Shown: piece by piece, positions 1 through 7,449 of the stretch
Layout: each line of letters starts with the position of its first letter
How positions within the stretch are numbered: position 1 is the first letter of the stretch
DNA from: Pelomonas sp036404855
Lineage (GTDB): Bacteria; Pseudomonadota; Gammaproteobacteria; Burkholderiales; Burkholderiaceae_C
Assembly (NCBI RefSeq): GCF_036404855.1
Contig: NZ_DASWYS010000328.1
Location: forward strand, 1-15,147
Direction: 5' to 3'
Length of the DNA: 15,147 nucleotides
Program-made: the position numbers and the translations under genes
The notes under the pieces: model-generated
What the model was told of the DNA's origin: nothing
What the model saw: only the letters and a program-made list of their open reading frames with translations
The model's database searches: none

Positions 1-24
1 CGACCTCTCCACCGCCTAAAAGTC

Positions 25-831
25 ATGAACTTCCGCCAACTCCACCAGGGCCCCGGGGTCCTGAAGATTGCCAACGTCTGGGACGCCGGCAGTGCCGTGC
101 TCGTGCAAGCGCTGGGCGTGCCGGCCCTGGCCACGACGAGCGCGGGTCTGGCCTGGGCGCTGGGCCATGCCGATGGCAACCAGTTGCCCATCGAGGAGCA
201 TGCGGCCGCGATTCGCCGCATCGCCCGTGTCGCCCGAGTGCCTTTGAGCGCCGACAGCGAGGCCGGCTACAGCGATGATCCGGCCACCGCGGCGGACAAC
301 GTCATGCGCCTGGCCGAGGCCGGCGCTGTGGGCATCAACCTGGAGGACGGTGCGGGCGATCCGGCCCTGTTGTGCCGCAAGATCGCTGCGATCAGGGCCG
401 CGGCGGTGCGGGCCGGGATAGACCTCTTCATCAACGCGCGCTGTGACGTCTACCTGAAGAACCTCGCGCCCGGCCGCGCGGCCGACGAGGTGCTGCTGAG
501 GGCGCGCGACTACGCGGCGGCCGGCGCGGATGGCCTCTTCGCCGCCGGCGTGACGGCCGTGGCGGACATCGCCGCGTTGGTGGCCGGCCAACCGCTGCCG
601 CTCAATGTGATGGCGCGGCCGGCGCTGCCGGGGCTTGACGAGCTGCAGCGCCTGGGCGTGCGCCGCATCAGCGCGGGCAGCGCCATCGCCGAGGCGGCCT
701 GGGGCCGCGCGCAGCGGGCGGCGGCTGGGTTCCTGGAAGAGGGCGGCGGTGCCGAGCTGTTCGACGGAGCGACGCCCTATCCGCAGATCAACGGTGCGTT
801 GGGCGCCTTTGCCCCGGCGCGTCAGGGCTGA
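25..831 (+). CDS. Isocitrate lyase/phosphoenolpyruvate mutase family protein
   Basis: A 268-residue cytosolic protein of the PEP mutase/isocitrate lyase superfamily, a TIM barrel that makes or breaks C-C or P-C bonds next to a carboxylate using Mg2+. Visible motifs, in order: NVWDAGSA (17-24), TTSAGLAWALGHADG (37-51), ADSEAGY (76-82), the metal-site-like INLEDG (104-109) and FINARCD (135-141). Most relatives have FINARTD at the last site, so the Cys is a small deviation. The length fits the short PEP-mutase-like class (about 250-290) rather than isocitrate lyase proper (over 400). The isocitrate lyase KKCGH-type loop is absent, so true isocitrate lyase activity is unlikely. Candidate activities include carboxyvinyl-carboxyphosphonate mutase-like, oxaloacetate decarboxylase-like or methylisocitrate-lyase-like reactions; the substrate cannot be read from sequence. 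The first Met is used although no good Shine-Dalgarno precedes it. The 3' end overlaps the convergent gene by 10 bases. Confidence 0.9.
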   Translation: MNFRQLHQGPGVLKIANVWDAGSAVLVQALGVPALATTSAGLAWALGHADGNQLPIEEHAAAIRRIARVARVPLSADSEAGYSDDPATAADNVMRLAEAGAVGINLEDGAGDPALLCRKIAAIRAAAVRAGIDLFINARCDVYLKNLAPGRAADEVLLRARDYAAAGADGLFAAGVTAVADIAALVAGQPLPLNVMARPALPGLDELQRLGVRRISAGSAIAEAAWGRAQRAAAGFLEEGGGAELFDGATPYPQINGALGAFAPARQG

Positions 832-1460
832 ACGGACAGGCGCAGTTGCAGTTCGCGCTCCGGCTGGCCGGCCGCATCCCGGCTGCTGAGGGTGCCGCGG
901 GGCGCCGGCGGCAGGGCGGCGCTGCCGCTGCGCGCAATGGTCTGCCAGCGCTCTAGCGGCAGGTCCAGCGTGGACTGGAAGGCCTCGTCGCCGCTGTCCA
1001 CGCCGAATGCGACGCGCACCGGCGCGCGGCCGCCGGGCCAGGTGGGCGTGATGGTGAAGGACTGCGTCGCGTGGCGCTCGCCCTGGCGCGGGCTGGCGTA
1101 GATGCGGCGTGCCGGGCCGGGCGGTCGTCTGGCGCCGGAGTCGAGTTCGACGACGGCGTCCACCCACTGCAGCGGTTCGCGCGTCGTCAGCCGCAGGTCG
1201 GCGCGCTGGCCGTTCAGCACCCGCAGGCGTTGGACCGGGGGTGGCGCGGCGGTGGCCGTGGACGTGACGACGCCCGGCCCGCGCGGCGACACCGCGCCGG
1301 CCGTGCCGATGACGACGGCGCCATCGCGCACGCCGCCCTGGGCGGCGGCCGGCAGGTTGCTGTCCACCCAGCGCAGCTCGACGACGAGTGGCACGGCAGG
1401 CGGCGCCGCGCCGGCCGCCAGCGGCAGCAGGATCAAGGGTAGCAACATGCGGCGCTTCAT
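822..1460 (-). CDS. Secreted protein of unknown function, last gene of the lrp operon
   Basis: I do not recognise this 212-residue protein. It starts with a clear Sec signal peptide: a basic MKRRM start, a Leu/Pro-rich core and a cleavage site near AAGA/AP at residues 15-20. The mature part is rich in alternating Val/Leu/Arg and short Gly/Pro turns, which suggests a beta-sandwich periplasmic or outer-surface domain. No Cys or catalytic motif stands out after the signal. The open frame continues far upstream through the transporter gene, but that part reads as a shadow frame. I chose the Met just before the basic signal-peptide start; a second Met four codons later (1448) is equally possible, and no strong Shine-Dalgarno separates them. 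It lies 10 bases after the eamA-like stop, so it is probably translated from the same mRNA. Its stop overlaps the convergent gene's stop. Confidence 0.75.
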   Translation of the reverse strand: MKRRMLLPLILLPLAAGAAPPAVPLVVELRWVDSNLPAAAQGGVRDGAVVIGTAGAVSPRGPGVVTSTATAAPPPVQRLRVLNGQRADLRLTTREPLQWVDAVVELDSGARRPPGPARRIYASPRQGERHATQSFTITPTWPGGRAPVRVAFGVDSGDEAFQSTLDLPLERWQTIARSGSAALPPAPRGTLSSRDAAGQPERELQLRLSVQP

Positions 1461-1470
1461 GCGCTGGAGC

Positions 1471-2367
1471 TTAGTCCCGGGCCGGTCCGAGGCGCAGCTG
1501 CAAAAGCCGGGGTCCGAACAGGTTGATCGCCAGACCGGCCAGCACCAACGCTGCGGCGATGAGCTTCCAGGCGGGCAGCGGTTCGCCCAGCAACAGGCTG
1601 GCAGAGCCCATGCCGAACACCGGCACCAGCAGTGCCATGGGCACGATGCGTCCGGCCGCGTGGCGGGCCAGCAGCCAGCTCCAGACGCCATACCCGAATA
1701 GCGTGTTGCCCACCGACTGCCAAAGCACGGCGGCCCAGGTGCCGAGGTCGGCCGCGAGCACGCCCGCCGCCATCTGCTGGGGGCCGTCGATCAGCCAGGC
1801 CAGCACCAGCAGCGGCGGCACCGCGAAGGCGCTGCTCCAGACGACGTAGGCCAGCATGTCGATACGGCCGGCCCGTTGCGTCAGAAGGTTGGCGCAGGCC
1901 CACGAGAAGGCAGCGGCCAGCACCATGGTCACGCCCAGGGCTGTCGTCGTGCCGTCGGTGTGCGAGGCGATGATGCCCACGCCGCCGGCCGCCAGTGCCA
2001 GGCCCAGCCATTGCGTGCCCAGCACCTTCTCCTTGCGGATGCGCACGGCCAGCAGCAGCGTGAAGAAGACCTGGGTCTGCACGACCAGCGAGGCCAGGCC
2101 GGGCGAGATCTGGCTGCGCATCGCCAGGTACAGCAGGCCGAACTGGCCGACGCCGATGAGCACGCCGTAGCCGGCCAGGTTGCGCCAGTCCACGGCCGGC
2201 CGGCGCAGGAAGAAGCAGGCCGGAACCAGCGCGAAGCTGAAGCGCAGCACAGCCAGCGTCATGGGCGGCAGCGTGTGCAGCGCGTACTTGATGACGACGA
2301 AGTTGCTGCCCCAGATGGCGACAACGGCGAGGGCGAGCAGGAAGTGGCGCAGGGGCAGAGGGGCCAT
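1471..2367 (-). CDS. eamA: EamA-type O-acetylserine/cysteine exporter (DMT superfamily)
   Basis: A 298-residue inner-membrane drug/metabolite transporter with two EamA repeats, about ten membrane helices in total. It matches what I recall of E. coli EamA (YdeD), which exports O-acetylserine and cysteine, block by block. The blocks are WGSNFVVIKYALHTLPP (19-35), GLASLVVQTQVFFT, LAAAFSWACANLL and, near the end, GYGVWSWLL followed by LLVPVFGMGSASLLLGE. That makes it closer to EamA proper than to the many generic DMT exporters. Substrate identity is still inferred from family resemblance. It is third in a minus-strand operon headed by an Lrp/AsnC regulator, a common arrangement for amino-acid exporters. 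The start is the first Met before the hydrophobic helix; the Shine-Dalgarno is weak. It lies 57 bases after the phosphoesterase stop and 10 bases before the secreted-protein gene. Confidence 0.88.
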   Translation of the reverse strand: MAPLPLRHFLLALAVVAIWGSNFVVIKYALHTLPPMTLAVLRFSFALVPACFFLRRPAVDWRNLAGYGVLIGVGQFGLLYLAMRSQISPGLASLVVQTQVFFTLLLAVRIRKEKVLGTQWLGLALAAGGVGIIASHTDGTTTALGVTMVLAAAFSWACANLLTQRAGRIDMLAYVVWSSAFAVPPLLVLAWLIDGPQQMAAGVLAADLGTWAAVLWQSVGNTLFGYGVWSWLLARHAAGRIVPMALLVPVFGMGSASLLLGEPLPAWKLIAAALVLAGLAINLFGPRLLQLRLGPARD

Positions 2368-2424
2368 GCGGCCGACTATGCCAGCAGGGGGCTATCCCTG
2401 GCCCGCGCGGGGACGGCGCGGCGG

Positions 2425-3162
2425 TCAGCCCACGTAGCCGGTCAGCAGGGCCTGGGCCCAGTCCGGTCGGCCGTTGCGCTGCGCCAGCGCGGCCATCGCA
2501 CGGTGGTCGTAGGGCACGGCATGCTGGCTGCAAAGCCAGGCGTCGCCGAGGCGCTCGACGATGGCGTAGTTCGCATCTGGCGTGCCACGCTCGACGACAT
2601 AGCGTTCCGGCGCGTCGTCCACGTAGGCCTGCAGGCCCACGCTGCCCGGGTTGACGAGGAGCTGCCCCGCCGCGTTGCGCAGGGAGCGCGGCAGATGGCT
2701 GTGGCCGCAGGCAACCAGGGCGCTGGTCTGGCCGGTCAGGCGCTCGATGATCTCGTTGGCCGTGGCCAGGCCCAGCACGCCGGCGCGCGGGGTTTCGAGG
2801 AAATGCTCGCAGTCGCTGCGCGGCGTGCCGTGGCACAGGAAGACGTCCGGCGCCCACTGCTCCATGGGCCGCAGGGTGCGCACCCAGTCCAGCTCGTCGC
2901 TGCCCAGCTGCGACAACGCGTAGCCGTCGGAGGCGCCCCCCGAGCCGGGCTGCCACTCGAGGATCTGGCGTTCGTGGTTGCCGGCCATCACGTGCCAGCC
3001 CGAAGCCATCAGGCATTGCGCCGTTTCCCGTGGCAGCAGCGGCCCGGACAGGTTGTCGCCCAGGCACAGCACCTGGTCGACGCCGCGGCGGGCGATGTCG
3101 GCGACGACCGCCTCGAGCGCAGGCAGGTTGCCGTGGATGTCGGAGACGAGGGCGAGGCGCAT
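2425..3162 (-). CDS. YfcE/MJ0936-like metallophosphoesterase
   Basis: A 245-residue soluble calcineurin-like phosphoesterase. The two-metal-site motifs are complete and in order: SDIHGN (D8, H10), GDN (35-37), GNHE (61-64), CHGT with H111, and GHSH (153-156). NPGSVG (171-176) follows, which is typical of the YfcE/MJ0936 branch. These enzymes hydrolyse phosphodiesters or phosphomonoesters in vitro; the natural substrate is usually unknown, and I cannot deduce it here. The length is slightly above E. coli YfcE because of a C-terminal tail ending AQALLTGYVG. The start is backed by AAGGA seven bases upstream. It lies 12 bases after the lrp stop and is followed 57 bases later by the exporter, so it is probably co-transcribed with both. 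The link between a phosphoesterase and amino-acid control is unexplained. Confidence 0.9.
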   Translation of the reverse strand: MRLALVSDIHGNLPALEAVVADIARRGVDQVLCLGDNLSGPLLPRETAQCLMASGWHVMAGNHERQILEWQPGSGGASDGYALSQLGSDELDWVRTLRPMEQWAPDVFLCHGTPRSDCEHFLETPRAGVLGLATANEIIERLTGQTSALVACGHSHLPRSLRNAAGQLLVNPGSVGLQAYVDDAPERYVVERGTPDANYAIVERLGDAWLCSQHAVPYDHRAMAALAQRNGRPDWAQALLTGYVG

Positions 3163-3174
3163 TGGGAGTCCTTG

Positions 3175-3672
3175 TCAGCCGCCGAGGTGGCCCAGTGGCA
3201 GCACGCCGCTGGCCTTGACCTCGCCCAGCGAGAAGCTGGTGTGGATGTCCTTGACGTTGGGCAGGTTCAGCAGCGTGTCGATGGAGAAGCGCGAGAAGGC
3301 GTCCAGGTCGGTCACCATGACCTGCAGTTCAAAGGTGCCGGTGCCTGAGATGTAGTGGCAGGCGATGACCTCGGGCAACTGGCGGATGGCGTCCTCCAGC
3401 GGCTTGGTGGCGGCGCCGGCGCTGCGCTCGGCGTCCAGCCGCACGAAGGCCAGCACGCCCAGGCCCAGCTTGCGACGGTCGATCTCGGCGCGGTAGCCGG
3501 TGATGTAGCCCTGGTCCTCCAGCCACTTGACGCGCCGCCAGGTGGGCGCGGCCGACAGGCCGATGCGCTGGGCCAGCTCGGCATTGGACAGCCGGGCGTC
3601 GGCCTGCAGCTCCGCCAGGATGGCGATGTGGTGGCGGTCCAGCGCGTCGGCGGTGGGGTCTTCGGAACTCAT
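3175..3672 (-). CDS. Lrp/AsnC family transcriptional regulator
   Basis: A 165-residue DNA-binding protein. An N-terminal winged helix-turn-helix (about residues 11-60) holds the family pattern DRHHIAILAELQADARLSNAE and the recognition helix LSAAPTWRRVKWLE. A C-terminal RAM/ligand-binding beta-alpha-beta fold (about 72-150) contains ACHYISGTGTFELQVMV, where the family commonly has a V.G.yDy.l pattern. Such proteins form dimers to octamers that wrap DNA and respond to amino acids. AGGG lies seven bases before the start. The gene heads a minus-strand operon (phosphoesterase, EamA-like exporter, secreted protein) and diverges from the fused indolepyruvate oxidoreductase. From this position it probably controls itself and the oxidoreductase, perhaps in response to an aromatic or sulphur amino acid. 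That role is inferred from position; the family assignment is firm. Confidence 0.94.
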   Translation of the reverse strand: MSSEDPTADALDRHHIAILAELQADARLSNAELAQRIGLSAAPTWRRVKWLEDQGYITGYRAEIDRRKLGLGVLAFVRLDAERSAGAATKPLEDAIRQLPEVIACHYISGTGTFELQVMVTDLDAFSRFSIDTLLNLPNVKDIHTSFSLGEVKASGVLPLGHLGG

Positions 3673-3703
3673 GGTTTGCCCTGATCGGCGAAATGGCGAT
3701 GCG

Positions 3704-3733
3704 ATTTGAAGCGAATTCTGCAGATTGAAGCAA
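3704..3733 (-). promoter_or_regulatory. Candidate sigma70 promoter for the lrp operon
   Basis: Read on the minus strand, TTGCTT (3733-3728) and TCAAAT (3709-3704) stand 18 bases apart; TTCAAA with a 17-base spacer is the alternative. The match to consensus is 3 of 6 and 4 of 6. Transcription would begin near 3697, giving a leader of about 25 bases before the start at 3672. The -35 element overlaps the inverted repeat at 3729-3743, which would fit negative autoregulation. No start site has been mapped, so this is only a candidate. Confidence 0.35.
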
Positions 3734-3743
3734 GGAAATTGCT
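3729..3743. promoter_or_regulatory. Candidate Lrp-type operator in the lrp-ior control region
   Basis: A perfect 5-5-5 inverted repeat, AGCAA-GGAAA-TTGCT, lies in an AT-rich island within GC-rich DNA, between two divergent genes of which one encodes an Lrp/AsnC protein. AG...CT-bounded, AT-centred palindromes of about 15 bases are typical Lrp sites. Related half-sites flank it: GATTTGAAGC at 3703 and GATTGAAGC at 3723, and CGCAAT at 3751 and again at 3762 (11 bases apart, one helical turn). The repeats are read directly; the binding protein is inferred. Confidence 0.45.
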
Positions 3744-3796
3744 ACATGTCCGCAATCCGGGCGCAATTGAGAAAGCACTCCGCGCCCTCATTTCCC

Positions 3797-3802
3797 TACA
3801 CT
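3797..3802 (+). promoter_or_regulatory. Possible -10 element for the oxidoreductase gene
   Basis: TACACT followed by GC matches four of six bases of the -10 consensus and would give a leader of about 85 bases before the start at 3892. There is no recognisable -35 at the right distance (AGCACT at 17 bases). The promoter may therefore depend on an activator bound at the upstream repeats, or the site may be chance. Weak evidence. Confidence 0.22.
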
Positions 3803-3875
3803 GCCCGGTCCGGCCATACTGGCCCATGGCCTGCGCGGCCGCCTCACAAGGGCAGGTCGAACGGGTCGCCACCCC

Positions 3876-3881
3876 GAGGAG
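3876..3881 (+). promoter_or_regulatory. Ribosome binding site that decides the oxidoreductase start
   Basis: GAGGAG ends ten bases before ATG 3892. The same frame is open upstream to an ATG at 3706. That upstream stretch crosses the AT-rich control region and does not resemble the family, so 3892 is the better start. Confidence 0.65.
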
Positions 3882-3891
3882 CACCCTTCCG

Positions 3892-6800
3892 ATGAACGCC
3901 CCGCTGCCCGAACACGTCCTGCGCGCGCTGCAGACCGTCACGCTGGACGACAAATACGCGCTGGACCATGGCCGCGCCTTCATGAGCGGCGTGCAGGCGC
4001 TGGTGCGGCTGCCCATGCTGCAGCGCACCCGCGACGCAATGGCGGGGCTTAACACGGCCGGCTTCATCAGCGGCTACCGTGGCTCGCCGCTGGGGGGCTA
4101 CGACCAGGCGCTGTGGGCCGCCAAGAAGCACCTGGCCAAGCAGAACATCGTGTTCCAGCCGGGCGTGAACGAGGAACTGGGTGCCACGGCCGTGTGGGGC
4201 ACGCAGCAACTGGACCTCTTCCCCGAGAAGGCCAAGTTCGACGGTGTCTTCGGCCTCTGGTACGGCAAGGGCCCGGGCGTGGACCGTTGCATCGACGTGT
4301 TCAAGCACGCCAACATGGCCGGCACGTCCAAGCACGGCGGCGTCATCGCCATCGCCGGCGACGACCACATTGCCAAGAGCTCCACGGCCGCCCACCAGAG
4401 CGACCACGTCTTCAAGGCTGTCGGCTTCCCGACCTTCTTCCCCAGCAGCGTGCAGGACATCCTGGACATGGGCCTGCACGCTTTCGCGATGAGCCGCTTC
4501 TCCGGCCTGTGGGCCGGCATGAAGACCATCCAGGAGATCGTCGAGTCGTCGGCCTCCGTCAGCGTGGACCCCGACCGCGTCAACATCATCCTGCCCGAGG
4601 ACTTCGTCGTTCCCGAGGGGGGGCTGCACATCCGCTGGCCCGACCCGCCGCTGGAGCAGGAGTCGCGGATGATGAACTTCAAGTGGTACGCCGCGCTGGC
4701 CTACATCCGCGCCAACCGCCTGAACTACAACGTCATCGAGGGCGCCAACGACCGCTTCGGCATCATCACCAGCGGCAAGGCCTTCAACGACACGCGCCAG
4801 GCGCTGCACGACTTGGGCCTGGACGATGACACCTGCCGGCGTATCGGCATCCGCCTGCACAAGGTCAACGTCGTGTGGCCGCTGGAGGCGCAGGTGGCGC
4901 GCGAGTTCGCCAAGGGCCTGCAGGAGATCCTGGTCGTCGAGGAGAAGCGCCAGATCATCGAATACCAGGTCAAGGAAGAGCTCTACAACTGGCGCTCGGA
5001 CGTCCGCCCCAACGTGCTCGGCAAGTTCGACGCCGGCGACGGCGAGGGGGGCGAATGGAGCGTGCCCAATCCCAGCGACCACTGGCTGCTGCGTCCGCAG
5101 GCCGACCTGACACCGGCCATCATTGCCCGCGCCATCGCCAAACGCCTGAAGAAGCTCGGTGTGGACAGCGACATCGTCGCCCGCCTGGACGCGCGCCTGG
5201 CCGTCATCGACGCCAAGGAGGCGTCCCTCAAGGCCGAGGAAAAGACCGCCGGCGGCGCCGACCGCACGCCGTGGTTCTGCTCCGGCTGCCCGCACAACAC
5301 GTCGACCCGCGTGCCCGAAGGCTCGCGCGCCGTGGGCGGCATCGGCTGTCACTACATGGTGACGTGGATGCCCGGCCGCAGCACGGCCACGTTCACGCAG
5401 ATGGGCGGCGAGGGGGTGCCCTGGGTGGGGCAGGCGCCGTTCACGAACGAGAAGCACATCTTCTCCAACCTCGGCGACGGCACCTACTTCCACAGCGGCA
5501 GCCTGGCCATCCGCCAGAGCATCGCCGCGGGTGTCAACATCACCTACAAGATCCTCTACAACGACGCCGTCGCGATGACCGGCGGCCAGACGGTGGGCGA
5601 GCGCCCCGAGGGCCACACCGTCATCCAGATCATGAACAGCGTGATCTCGGAGGGCGTCAAGAAACTGGTCATCGTCACGGACGAGCCGGCCAAGTACGAG
5701 GGGGTGGCGCTGGCGCCGGGCGTCACCGTGCATCACCGCGATGAGCTGGACAGCATCCAGCGCCAGTTCCGCGAGATCCCGGGGACGACGGCCATCATCT
5801 ACGACCAGACCTGCGCCACCGAGAAGCGCCGCCGCCGCAAGCGCGGCAAGATGGTGGACCCGGCGAAGCGCGTCGTCATCAACGAGCTGGTCTGCGAAGG
5901 CTGCGGTGACTGTTCCATCCAGTCCAACTGCCTGAGCGTGGAGCCGCTGGAAACCGACTTCGGCCGCAAGCGCCAGATCAACCAGAACACCTGCAACAAG
6001 GACTACTCCTGCGTGAAGGGCTTCTGCCCCAGCTTCGTCACCGTCGAGGGCGGCGAGCTGAAGAAGCCGAAGAAGGATGCCCGCAAGAGCCCGTTCGACG
6101 CGGGCCTGCCGCCGCTGCCACTGCCGGTCATCCCGAACGCGCAAGAAGCCTGGGGCATCGTCGTCGCTGGCGTGGGCGGTACGGGCGTCATCACCATCGG
6201 TCAGCTGCTGGGTATGGCCGCCCACCTCGAAGGCAAGGGCGTCATCACCCAGGACGCCGCGGGCCTGGCCCAGAAGGGCGGTGCGACCTGGAGCCACATC
6301 CAGATCGCCAACGAGCCCGAGGCCATCTACTGCACCAAGGTCGGTACGGCCGAGGCGGACCTCGTCATCGCCTGCGACGCCATCGTCGCCGCCAACAAGG
6401 CGACGCTCGCTGTCATGCGCGAGGGCCGCACCTTCGTGGCACTGAACACGCACGGCTCGCCGACGGCGACGCTGGTGAATGACCCGGACTGGAGCTTCCC
6501 CGGCACGGCCTGCGAGCAGGCGCTGGGCAAGGCCGTCGGCGAAGGCCACCTGGGCGCCTTCGACGCCGAGGACGTGGCCGTCAAGCTGCTGGGCGACTCG
6601 CTCTACACCAACCCGCTGATGCTGGGCTATGCCTGGCAGCAGGGGCGCATCCCGCTGAGCTACGACGCGCTGATGCGCGCCATCGAGCTCAACGGCGTTC
6701 AGGTGGACAACAACAAGGCCGCGTTCGAATGGGGCCGCCGCTGCGCGCACGACCTGAAGAGCGTGCAGTCGCTGTATGCGGCCCAGCAGGTCATCCAGCT

Positions 6801-7449
6801 CGTCAAGCGCCAGAGCGTGGACGAGATCATCGCCAAGCGCGTGGACTTCCTGACCGGCTACCAGAACGCCGCCTACGCTGCCGAGTACAAGGCCTTCGTC
6901 GACAAGGTGCGTGCGGCCGAGGCCACGCTGGGTGGCAAGACCACGCTGACTGAGGCTGTGGCCCGCTACCTGTTCAAGGTGATGGCCTACAAGGACGAGT
7001 ACGAGGTCGCCCGCCTGCATACCGATGCCGCGTTCACGCACAAGATTGCGGGCATGTTCGAGGGTGACTACAAGTTGGTGCACCACCTGGCGCCGCCGCT
7101 CTTCGCAAAGAAGAACGACAAGGGTGAGCTGGTGAAGCGCCCGTTCGGCGGCTGGATCCGTCCCGCTTTCGGCCTGCTGGCCAAGCTCAAGGGCCTGCGT
7201 GGCACGGCCCTGGACGTCTTCGGCTACACCGCGGAACGCAGGATGGAGCGCGCGCTGATCGGCGAGTACCGTGCCAGCATCGACGCGCTGCTGGCGAAGG
7301 GGCTGACGGCCGGGCGCCTGGCGCTGGCGGTCGACATCGCCCGCATCCCCGAGGAGATCCGCGGCTACGGCCATGTGAAGGAGCGCCACCTCCGCGCCGC
7401 CCGGGCCAAGTGGGACGGCCTGATGGCGCGGTGGCAGGCGCAGGACTGA
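3892..7449 (+). CDS. Fused indolepyruvate ferredoxin oxidoreductase (IorA-IorB type)
   Basis: A 1185-residue thiamine-diphosphate and Fe-S enzyme that oxidatively decarboxylates aryl-pyruvates (indolepyruvate, phenylpyruvate) to aryl-acetyl-CoA and passes electrons to ferredoxin. The domains run in this order: an N-terminal pyrimidine-binding domain with GYRGSPLGGYDQ (from 61); a TPP-binding domain with WFCSGCPHNTSTR (from 461), GDGTYFHSG (528-536) and NDAVAMTGGQ (557-566); a basic stretch RRRRKRGK (646-653); a cysteine cluster (C668, C671, C674, C680, then C701, C707, C712) that probably ligates Fe-S; and a gamma/IorB-type domain opening with AGVGGTGV (759-766). A long C-terminal extension typical of the fused family follows. 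The length fits that family (about 1150-1190). GAGGAG at 3876-3881, ten bases ahead, fixes the start; the frame is open to 3706 but has no family sequence there. The gene diverges from the Lrp-type regulator. No dedicated ferredoxin or aminotransferase lies in the window. Confidence 0.93.
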   Translation: MNAPLPEHVLRALQTVTLDDKYALDHGRAFMSGVQALVRLPMLQRTRDAMAGLNTAGFISGYRGSPLGGYDQALWAAKKHLAKQNIVFQPGVNEELGATAVWGTQQLDLFPEKAKFDGVFGLWYGKGPGVDRCIDVFKHANMAGTSKHGGVIAIAGDDHIAKSSTAAHQSDHVFKAVGFPTFFPSSVQDILDMGLHAFAMSRFSGLWAGMKTIQEIVESSASVSVDPDRVNIILPEDFVVPEGGLHIRWPDPPLEQESRMMNFKWYAALAYIRANRLNYNVIEGANDRFGIITSGKAFNDTRQALHDLGLDDDTCRRIGIRLHKVNVVWPLEAQVAREFAKGLQEILVVEEKRQIIEYQVKEELYNWRSDVRPNVLGKFDAGDGEGGEWSVPNPSDHWLLRPQADLTPAIIARAIAKRLKKLGVDSDIVARLDARLAVIDAKEASLKAEEKTAGGADRTPWFCSGCPHNTSTRVPEGSRAVGGIGCHYMVTWMPGRSTATFTQMGGEGVPWVGQAPFTNEKHIFSNLGDGTYFHSGSLAIRQSIAAGVNITYKILYNDAVAMTGGQTVGERPEGHTVIQIMNSVISEGVKKLVIVTDEPAKYEGVALAPGVTVHHRDELDSIQRQFREIPGTTAIIYDQTCATEKRRRRKRGKMVDPAKRVVINELVCEGCGDCSIQSNCLSVEPLETDFGRKRQINQNTCNKDYSCVKGFCPSFVTVEGGELKKPKKDARKSPFDAGLPPLPLPVIPNAQEAWGIVVAGVGGTGVITIGQLLGMAAHLEGKGVITQDAAGLAQKGGATWSHIQIANEPEAIYCTKVGTAEADLVIACDAIVAANKATLAVMREGRTFVALNTHGSPTATLVNDPDWSFPGTACEQALGKAVGEGHLGAFDAEDVAVKLLGDSLYTNPLMLGYAWQQGRIPLSYDALMRAIELNGVQVDNNKAAFEWGRRCAHDLKSVQSLYAAQQVIQLVKRQSVDEIIAKRVDFLTGYQNAAYAAEYKAFVDKVRAAEATLGGKTTLTEAVARYLFKVMAYKDEYEVARLHTDAAFTHKIAGMFEGDYKLVHHLAPPLFAKKNDKGELVKRPFGGWIRPAFGLLAKLKGLRGTALDVFGYTAERRMERALIGEYRASIDALLAKGLTAGRLALAVDIARIPEEIRGYGHVKERHLRAARAKWDGLMARWQAQD

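Noticed and set aside
1457..3067. A 536-codon minus-strand frame across the phosphoesterase and transporter genes
   Set aside because: Arg/Pro/Ala-rich shadow frame; two intact, motif-bearing genes explain the same DNA.
1876..3348. A 490-codon plus-strand frame through the same operon
   Set aside because: Antisense shadow with no recognisable domain.
3706..3891. N-terminal extension of the oxidoreductase to ATG 3706
   Set aside because: It would translate the AT-rich control region; the family starts near the Shine-Dalgarno-backed ATG at 3892.
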